A stretch of 5,761 bases of DNA, from assembly GCA_046160725.1 (NCBI GenBank), contig JBJXHB010000085.1, positions 1 through 5,761 on the forward strand. The letters run 5' to 3'. The notes under the pieces are model-generated. The model was not told where the DNA came from. It was given only the letters and a program-made list of their open reading frames with translations, and did not search any database. Source of the stretch: JBJXHB01 sp046160725 (GTDB taxonomy: Bacteria; Pseudomonadota; Gammaproteobacteria; Burkholderiales; Burkholderiaceae_C). Positions 1 through 4,374 of the stretch are shown in pieces. Position 1 is the stretch's first letter; every line of letters starts with the position of its first letter. Made by a program: the position numbers and the translations under genes.

Positions 1-1208
1 AGCGCTACGCCGACATGGCCGCCGCGATCACCGAAGAAATGGGCGCGCCGGCCATGCTGTCGCAGAAGGCCCAGGCGGCGATGGGCATCGGCCACCTGCA
101 GTCGGCGCTGGGCGTGCTGAAGAACTACCACTTCAGCGAATCGCGCGGCACGACGATGATCGTCAAGGAGCCGATCGGCGTGTGCGGCCTGATCACGCCA
201 TGGAACTGGCCGGTCAACCAGATCGCCTGCAAGGTGGCCCCGGCACTCGCGGTGGGTTGCACGATGGTGCTCAAGCCGTCTGAGATCGCGCCGTTCTCGG
301 CCCAGATCTGGACCGAGGTCCTGCACGCCGCGGGCGTGCCGGCGGGCGTCTTCAACCTCGTCAACGGCGACGGCCCGACCGTGGGCGCGGCGATCTCCAG
401 CCACCCCGAGGTGGACATGGTGTCGTTCACCGGCTCCACGCGGGCCGGCGTGGAGGTGGCGCGCAATGCCGCGCCCACCGTCAAGCGGGTGCACCAGGAA
501 CTGGGCGGCAAGTCGCCCAACATCATCCTGCCGGACGCCGACCTCAAGCGCGCCGTCACCAACGGCGTGCGCGGCGTGATGGGCAACTCCGGCCAGTCCT
601 GCAACGCCCCGACCCGCATGCTGGTGCCCAACGACCGTATGGACGAGGCGCTGGCGATCGCCAAGGCCGCGGCCGAGGCCACCACCGTCGGCGCGCCGGA
701 CAGCGGCGCTGCCCTGGGGCCCGTGATCTCGGCCCGCCAGTGGGACAAGATCCAGGGCCTGATCCAGGCCGGCATCGACGAGGGTGCCACCCTGGTGGCC
801 GGCGGCACCGGCCGCCCGGACGGCCTGGACAAGGGCTACTACGTCAAGCCCACCGTGCTGGGCCGGGTGAACAACCAGATGACCGTGGCGCGCGAGGAGA
901 TCTTCGGCCCGGTGCTGACCATCCTGGGCTATGACACGGTGGACCAGGCGGTGCAGATCGCCAACGACACGCCCTACGGCCTGGCCGCCTATGTCTCCGG
1001 CACCGACCTCGATGCCACGCGCAAGGTGGCATCGCGCCTGCGCGCCGGCCAGGTCAACCTCAACAGCGCCGGCCCGGACCTGATGGCGCCCTTCGGCGGC
1101 TTCAAGCAGTCCGGCAATGGCCGCGAGTGGGGCGACCATGCCTTCGCCGAGTTCCTGGAGGTCAAGGCGGTGCTGGGCTATGCCCCGCCGCCGCCCAAGG
1201 CGGCCTGA
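1..1208 (+). CDS. Aldehyde dehydrogenase (NAD(P)-dependent), 5'-truncated by window edge
   Basis: This enzyme oxidises an aldehyde to its carboxylate in the cytoplasm. The reading frame is open from base 3 (RYAD before the Met at 15), so the true start lies upstream. About 401 residues are present against a usual 475-500, so roughly the first 75-95 are missing. Counting from the Met at base 15, the family landmarks are TPWNWP at 61-66 (Asn64, oxyanion hole), KPSE at 87-90 (cofactor ribose; the Glu suggests NAD+ preference), FTGS at 138-141, the general base Glu162 in QELGGKSP, the nucleophile Cys196 in GQSC, and EEIFGPV at 294-300. All catalytic residues are intact. The sequence resembles the broad group containing CddD-type and related class-3-like aldehyde dehydrogenases, but the substrate cannot be read from it. 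The gene ends in a proline-rich tail (PPPPKAA) and converges on the PEP-CTERM gene with a 31-base overlap. Confidence 0.96.
   Translation, partial: RYADMAAAITEEMGAPAMLSQKAQAAMGIGHLQSALGVLKNYHFSESRGTTMIVKEPIGVCGLITPWNWPVNQIACKVAPALAVGCTMVLKPSEIAPFSAQIWTEVLHAAGVPAGVFNLVNGDGPTVGAAISSHPEVDMVSFTGSTRAGVEVARNAAPTVKRVHQELGGKSPNIILPDADLKRAVTNGVRGVMGNSGQSCNAPTRMLVPNDRMDEALAIAKAAAEATTVGAPDSGAALGPVISARQWDKIQGLIQAGIDEGATLVAGGTGRPDGLDKGYYVKPTVLGRVNNQMTVAREEIFGPVLTILGYDTVDQAVQIANDTPYGLAAYVSGTDLDATRKVASRLRAGQVNLNSAGPDLMAPFGGFKQSGNGREWGDHAFAEFLEVKAVLGYAPPPPKAA
1178..1208. other. 31-base tail-to-tail overlap of the dehydrogenase and PEP-CTERM genes
   Basis: The dehydrogenase stop (TGA at 1206-1208) lies inside the last codons of the PEP-CTERM gene, whose TAG is at 1180-1178. 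The same bases encode the dehydrogenase end GYAPPPPKAA and, on the other strand, the end AALGGGGA. There is no intergenic space, so any terminator for either gene must lie inside the other gene. Confidence 0.85.
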
Positions 1209-3391
1209 CGGCCCGGGCGCTGGCGGCGGCCCAGGCCCACCGCCAGCAGCCCGAGCGCCATCAGCGCATAGGTCGACGGCTCCGGCACCGCCACCGTGAG
1301 CACGCCGTCCAGGTACAGCCGGCTGGTGTCCCAGTGCAGGCCGTCGGCCAGGGTCGGCAGGTGCAGGGCGCCGAACTGCCCCTGCAGCGGGCTGAAGGCG
1401 CCGTTCCAGTCGAACAGGTCGAAGCGGTCGCCGGCCTGCGCCTGGAAGCCGTCCCACCACACCACCTGCAGGTCGACGGCGCCGCCGTTCACGGCCACGG
1501 TGCCGCCCTGGAACACCAGCTTGTCATGCTGGGTGCCCGGCTGGCGGCCGCCGAGTTCCATCACGATGTCGCCCGCGTCGAAGGACACCGCGCCTTCCAG
1601 CCGCACCAGGGCCGGGCTGTTGCCCGGCTGGTAGCCGCCGGCGAAATGCTTGTCGCCCGCGCCGAGAAAGTCGCCGGCGCCGCGGACCAGGCCGTAGAAC
1701 GTGATCGCCGACGATGCCGTCACGCTGACGTTGCCGTTGTTCACCAGCCCGTCCCAGAACACCGCGTCGGAGGCCAGCCCCGACACCACGATGCGCCCGC
1801 CGGCATGGTTGTCCACCGCGCCGGTCACCAGTGTCTGGCCCGACAGCGCCAGCCGTCCGCTGTTGTCCAGCCCTTCCAGCAGGTGCACCTGGGCCTGGCT
1901 CAGGTTGAACTGCCCGCCGCTGCGATTGATGGTGCGCTCCGCCACCTGAAGCTGCGCCACGCCGCCGATGGCCTGCACTTCCACCGTGCCGGCGTTGTCC
2001 AGTTGCCCGGCCAGCTGCATGGCCTGGCCGGCGCCGACCCGCACGCGGCCACCTGCGGCCACCGTGGCGTCGCCCTGCAGGCGCCCGGCACCGGCCAGCA
2101 CGCCGCCGCTGGCGATGGTGGCACCCTCGATCACCCGGGTGGTGCCGCCGTCCAGGTCCAGGGTCACGATCTGGCGCGCGTTGCCGCCCACCTGCAGCGA
2201 CCGGGCCAGGCCGTTCGCGCTGCCGCGCACCGTGACGCTGGTGCCGGGGTTGATCACCGCGTCGTGCATGCCGGCCAGGCGCACGGCCGCCGTGCCCGTG
2301 CCGGCAAAGTCCCAGTGCGCGCTGCTGTCGTCCCATTGGCCGTCGCCGCCGGTCCAGTCCGGGTGCAGGGTCAGCCGGTAGCCCCGGGTCTGCCCGTTGG
2401 CAGCCAGCCTGCCGTTGCCGGCGATCTGGGCATGGGCATTGATGGCCCGGGCCTCCATCGGCCGGAAGGCGGGCCCGGTCAGCGTGGTCAGGTCGTGCAT
2501 GGTGCCGTCGGTGCGCCACAGCATGGCGCCGCCATCGGCACCCCACTGGTAGTTGCCGACGACGTGGCCCGCATCGTTCAGCGCCCAGGCCCGACTGATG
2601 AAGCCGTCCGGCGCGCCGAGGTTCTGCATACCCACGCCGGGCCGCCACAGGAAGGCGCGGCGCAGGCTGTTGCTGTTCTCGGACTCGCCCACCACCCAGC
2701 CCGAGTCGTTGATGCCGCGGGCCTCGCTGGTGTTGCCACCCAGCGTGCCCAGCGCGACCGGGTTGTTGGCGCCGGGCGTGTAGCGAAAGGCCGTGCGGTA
2801 GCCGTTGCTGGTGCTCATCTGGCCTGCGGTCTGGCCGCTGGCGTTGATGGCCTGGGCGGAGCCGGGGCCGGTGCCGCCGAAGGGGTCGGGCAGGCGCTGC
2901 GGGTTGGCGCCGGCGGCCCAGGTGGCCGCATCGACGTTGCCGGCGCCGCGCACCCAGCCGGCGACGGTGCCGCTGTCGTTGATGGCAAAGCCCAGCGAGC
3001 TGGTGTCCGGCGCCGGCAGGGCCAGGGCCTGGATGCCGGTCTGGGCACTCCAGATGAAGGCGCGGTAGCTGTTGCCGTCGCCGAAGCGGTCGGAGAAGCC
3101 CGTGACCTGGCCGCGGTTGTTGATGCCGGAGGCGGCGCCGGACACATGGCCGGGCAGGGCGCCGATCGTGAGCGTGCCACCACCGGGCTGCCAGACCGTC
3201 GCGGCGAAGCTGCCGTCGGCCCGGTAGGCGACCCCGGCCACCTGTCCGAGGTCGTTGATGGACAGGGCGTTGCTGATGGTTCCCCCCAGGGTGGGGAGGA
3301 TGTCCAAGGTGACACGGGGCTGGGCCTGCGCGCCCAGGCTGATGGCCGCAGCGGCGGCCATGGCGGCCGGTCGAAATCGGATGGTCTTCAA
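1178..3391 (-). CDS. Secreted HAF-repeat, beta-rich PEP-CTERM-anchored surface protein
   Basis: Predicted 737-residue exported protein; function unknown. I chose the TTG at 3391-3389: it follows a GAAGGGGA ribosome-binding-like stretch by 6 bases and gives a clean signal peptide (KTIRFRP, then an Ala-rich core, cleavage near AQA, about residue 23). The frame stays open upstream to a GTG at 3520, but that extension is Arg/Pro-rich and would bury the signal peptide. Residues 45-325 hold seven HAF-type motifs of the form INDxGxVxG, starting at about 45, 90, 137, 182, 227, 271 and 317. From about 346 (WTGGDGQWDD) to 617 there are short Gly/Asn-rich beta repeats (LDNAGTVEV, LDNSGRLAL, LVNNGNVSV), like those of beta-solenoid or autotransporter-type passengers. 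The C-terminus has PEP at 703-705, a hydrophobic helix at about 708-721 and an RRQR cluster: a PEP-CTERM signal. An exosortase is expected to process it and release it to the surface or exopolysaccharide matrix. The tail after RRQR is Gly-rich and antisense to the dehydrogenase end. Confidence 0.9.
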   Translation of the reverse strand: MKTIRFRPAAMAAAAAISLGAQAQPRVTLDILPTLGGTISNALSINDLGQVAGVAYRADGSFAATVWQPGGGTLTIGALPGHVSGAASGINNRGQVTGFSDRFGDGNSYRAFIWSAQTGIQALALPAPDTSSLGFAINDSGTVAGWVRGAGNVDAATWAAGANPQRLPDPFGGTGPGSAQAINASGQTAGQMSTSNGYRTAFRYTPGANNPVALGTLGGNTSEARGINDSGWVVGESENSNSLRRAFLWRPGVGMQNLGAPDGFISRAWALNDAGHVVGNYQWGADGGAMLWRTDGTMHDLTTLTGPAFRPMEARAINAHAQIAGNGRLAANGQTRGYRLTLHPDWTGGDGQWDDSSAHWDFAGTGTAAVRLAGMHDAVINPGTSVTVRGSANGLARSLQVGGNARQIVTLDLDGGTTRVIEGATIASGGVLAGAGRLQGDATVAAGGRVRVGAGQAMQLAGQLDNAGTVEVQAIGGVAQLQVAERTINRSGGQFNLSQAQVHLLEGLDNSGRLALSGQTLVTGAVDNHAGGRIVVSGLASDAVFWDGLVNNGNVSVTASSAITFYGLVRGAGDFLGAGDKHFAGGYQPGNSPALVRLEGAVSFDAGDIVMELGGRQPGTQHDKLVFQGGTVAVNGGAVDLQVVWWDGFQAQAGDRFDLFDWNGAFSPLQGQFGALHLPTLADGLHWDTSRLYLDGVLTVAVPEPSTYALMALGLLAVGLGRRQRPGRQAALGGGGA

Positions 3392-3397
3392 GGTCGG

Positions 3398-3405
3398 TCC
3401 CCTTC
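3398..3405 (-). promoter_or_regulatory. Ribosome-binding site supporting the TTG start of the PEP-CTERM gene
   Basis: Read on the minus strand, this is GAAGGGGA, 6 bases before the TTG at 3391-3389. It is a fair, not perfect, Shine-Dalgarno match. It favours TTG over the upstream in-frame GTG at 3520-3518 and over the internal ATG ten codons further in, whose upstream bases look less suitable. Confidence 0.55.
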
Positions 3406-3412
3406 GATGTGG

Positions 3413-3431
3413 ATGCGGCACCGTGCCGCAT
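3413..3431. promoter_or_regulatory. Perfect 19-bp palindrome (9-1-9) upstream of the PEP-CTERM gene
   Basis: The sequence ATGCGGCAC-C-GTGCCGCAT is a perfect inverted repeat with a single central base. It ends 22 bases before the TTG start and just upstream of the ribosome-binding-like stretch. Its size and symmetry fit an operator for a dimeric regulator. As RNA it could also form an 8-bp stem with a 3-base loop in the leader. An 8-base half (GTGCCGCA) recurs at 3508-3515. No T-run follows on the minus strand, so a slyX terminator is less likely. The regulator is unknown. Confidence 0.45.
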
Positions 3432-3452
3432 GCCGGACATGGTCGAAGGGGG

Positions 3453-3472
3453 CCGTTGCGGCGCCGTTGCGG
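3453..3472. repeat. Short direct repeat, two copies of CCGTTGCGG at 11-bp spacing
   Basis: CCGTTGCGG occurs at 3453-3461 and again at 3464-3472, one helical turn apart, in the 146-base gap between slyX and the PEP-CTERM gene. Degenerate relatives (GTTGCC near 3485, GGTTGCGG near 3501) follow. The repeat may be a binding site on one DNA face, or only low-complexity GC-rich sequence. Confidence 0.3.
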
Positions 3473-3503
3473 CGGTTCCGCGGCGTTGCCGTGTCGGTGC
3501 GGT

Positions 3504-3515
3504 TGCGGTGCCGCA
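3504..3515. repeat. Small inverted repeat TGCGG-TG-CCGCA between slyX and the PEP-CTERM gene
   Basis: This is a 5-2-5 inverted repeat 22 bases beyond the slyX stop codon, in the direction of slyX transcription. Its right part, GTGCCGCA, matches one half of the 19-bp palindrome at 3413-3431. The two copies could be a strong and a weak site for the same factor. A GGCCGCGGCC palindrome lies beside it at 3523-3532. Neither is followed by a T-run. Confidence 0.25.
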
Positions 3516-3537
3516 GCCACCCGGCCGCGGCCACCCG

Positions 3538-3762
3538 TCAGTAGTGCGGTGGCAGCTCGTCGCGCAGGCTGCGCGGGCTGGCCGGGTCGTCCGGCCGGCT
3601 GAACTCGCGCAGCGTCACCAGCTCGCGCCTGAGCAGGTCGATCTGGGTCTGCTGGCGGATCACGACCTGGTTGAGCTGCTCCAGCAGGTCCTCGGTGAAA
3701 CTGGCCTTGATTTCCAAATCGGTCAGTCGCTGGTTGACAGGGTCGGGCCGGTCGGGGTCCAT
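3538..3762 (-). CDS. slyX: SlyX family protein
   Basis: This is a 74-residue protein, the usual SlyX length. It starts with ATG at 3762-3760. Residues 10-53 form an amphipathic, coiled-coil-like helix (NQRLTDLEIKASF, then LLEQLNQVV, then RRELVTL), matching the SlyX pattern of a RLxxLExK start followed by a LNxxVxxQ segment. The last residues, ELPPHY, match the conserved PPHY end of the family. SlyX proteins are small, widespread in proteobacteria and of unclear molecular function; the name comes from proximity to slyD in Escherichia coli. No slyD is visible here. The ribosome-binding site is weak. The gene lies 88 bases downstream of the unknown membrane protein gene and 146 bases upstream of the PEP-CTERM gene, all on the minus strand. 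The flanking inverted repeats leave it unclear whether it is co-transcribed with either. Confidence 0.9.
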   Translation of the reverse strand: MDPDRPDPVNQRLTDLEIKASFTEDLLEQLNQVVIRQQTQIDLLRRELVTLREFSRPDDPASPRSLRDELPPHY

Positions 3763-3800
3763 CGGGGTGCCGTCCGCAGGTGGTGGTGGCCCGATGGTAG

Positions 3801-3828
3801 GCCGCGCCCGCCGGCGCGCGGGCGCGGC
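3801..3828. terminator. Strong GC hairpin between the unknown membrane protein gene and slyX (possible terminator)
   Basis: The arms GCCGCGCCCG (3801-3810) and CGGGCGCGGC (3819-3828) are perfectly complementary, and one more C-G pair closes inside them, giving an 11-bp stem with a 6-base loop. It begins 23 bases past the stop codon of the minus-strand gene at 4207-3851, where a terminator would sit. No T-run follows on either strand, so it is not a classic intrinsic terminator. It may end or attenuate transcription, protect a 3' end, or affect slyX translation. Confidence 0.4.
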
Positions 3829-3850
3829 GGCGTGGGGCCGGCGGTGTGGC

Positions 3851-4207
3851 CTATGACTGGGCCAGCACCAGGGTGGCGCAGGCCTTGGCCACGGCGTTGG
3901 TCCGGTCGGCCGGGCTGTCCTTGCCGATCGCGGCCCAGCCCTCCTTCTCGACGAACTCGCCCTGGTTCCAGGTGTCCACCAGCTTCAGCGCGGCCCGCTT
4001 GGCCGCAGGGTCGCTGGAGCGCTGGAACTTCTCCATGCACAGCGGCGCCAGGGCCGTCACCACGGCCAGGTCCGAGCGGGTCACGGCCAGGGCCTCGGTC
4101 TTGCCGGCGGTGGACCAACCACCCCAGTTGAAGCCGACGATGGCCAGCGCCACGGCGCCGGCGGCGGCGCCCATCAGGAAGGGCTTGGTTTCGGCAGGCA
4201 GTTGCAT
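3851..4207 (-). CDS. Conserved hypothetical protein with one N-terminal membrane segment
   Basis: Predicted 118-residue protein. The ATG at 4207-4205 is chosen because it gives a compact N-terminus (MQLPAETKPF) directly before a hydrophobic stretch at about 10-27, with a CGGAA ribosome-binding-like site 5 bases upstream. The frame is open further upstream to 4411, but that part is Arg/Pro/Cys-rich and looks like non-coding GC-rich sequence. After the membrane segment comes a Trp-Gly motif (NWGGWSTAG, 27-35), then a mostly helical soluble domain of about 85 residues. This domain has two cysteines (57 in ALAPLCMEKF and 110 in AKACATL) and two more tryptophans (80, 91). The domain is probably periplasmic, so the cysteines could form a disulfide; that is inference. 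It resembles small hypothetical proteins found widely in proteobacteria, but I cannot assign a function. It diverges from the channel gene and precedes slyX. Confidence 0.82.
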   Translation of the reverse strand: MQLPAETKPFLMGAAAGAVALAIVGFNWGGWSTAGKTEALAVTRSDLAVVTALAPLCMEKFQRSSDPAAKRAALKLVDTWNQGEFVEKEGWAAIGKDSPADRTNAVAKACATLVLAQS

Positions 4208-4374
4208 GTTGATTCCGGTTGGGTGGTCGGGCGGCACGGTTCGTTGCGGCGCGGGTCGGCACCGGGCGCGGCCTTGCCCTGGAAGCGCGGGAGTGTGGGT
4301 GGCCTGACCCGGCCTGTCTGTACGGCAGCGCACGCTGGGCGATGTCCCGATAGCCGTGTCGGGCCGACGCAGGC
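4208..4374. promoter_or_regulatory. Divergent intergenic region between the unknown membrane protein gene and the MscS-like gene
   Basis: This 167-base gap must carry promoters for both divergent genes, unless the channel gene starts further downstream. I found no convincing sigma-70 -35/-10 pair on either strand. Near its right end lie overlapping symmetric elements: CCCGA (4346-4350) facing TCGGG (4359-4363), and the 5-1-5 palindrome GTCGGGCCGAC at 4358-4368, which ends 6 bases before the ATG at 4375. These could be operator elements, but short GC palindromes are common at this composition. Confidence 0.35.

Noticed and set aside
125..832. Minus-strand open frame of 235 codons opposite the aldehyde dehydrogenase
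   Set aside because: It is the antisense of an intact, well-conserved enzyme with all catalytic motifs present.
1524..3440. Second minus-strand open frame of 638 codons overlapping the PEP-CTERM gene
   Set aside because: It is an out-of-frame shadow: Arg/Pro/Gly/His-rich with no motif. Long stop-free frames are expected at this GC content.
3523..3532. GGCCGCGGCC palindrome as a slyX terminator
   Set aside because: It is short, would leave almost no loop, and has no T-run after it. Such palindromes arise often by chance at this composition.
1127..3544. Plus-strand open frame of about 805 codons
   Set aside because: It is the antisense shadow of the PEP-CTERM gene. Its translation is low-complexity, rich in His, Gln, Ala, Arg and Gly, with no recognisable domain, whereas the minus strand shows a signal peptide, ordered repeats and a sorting signal.
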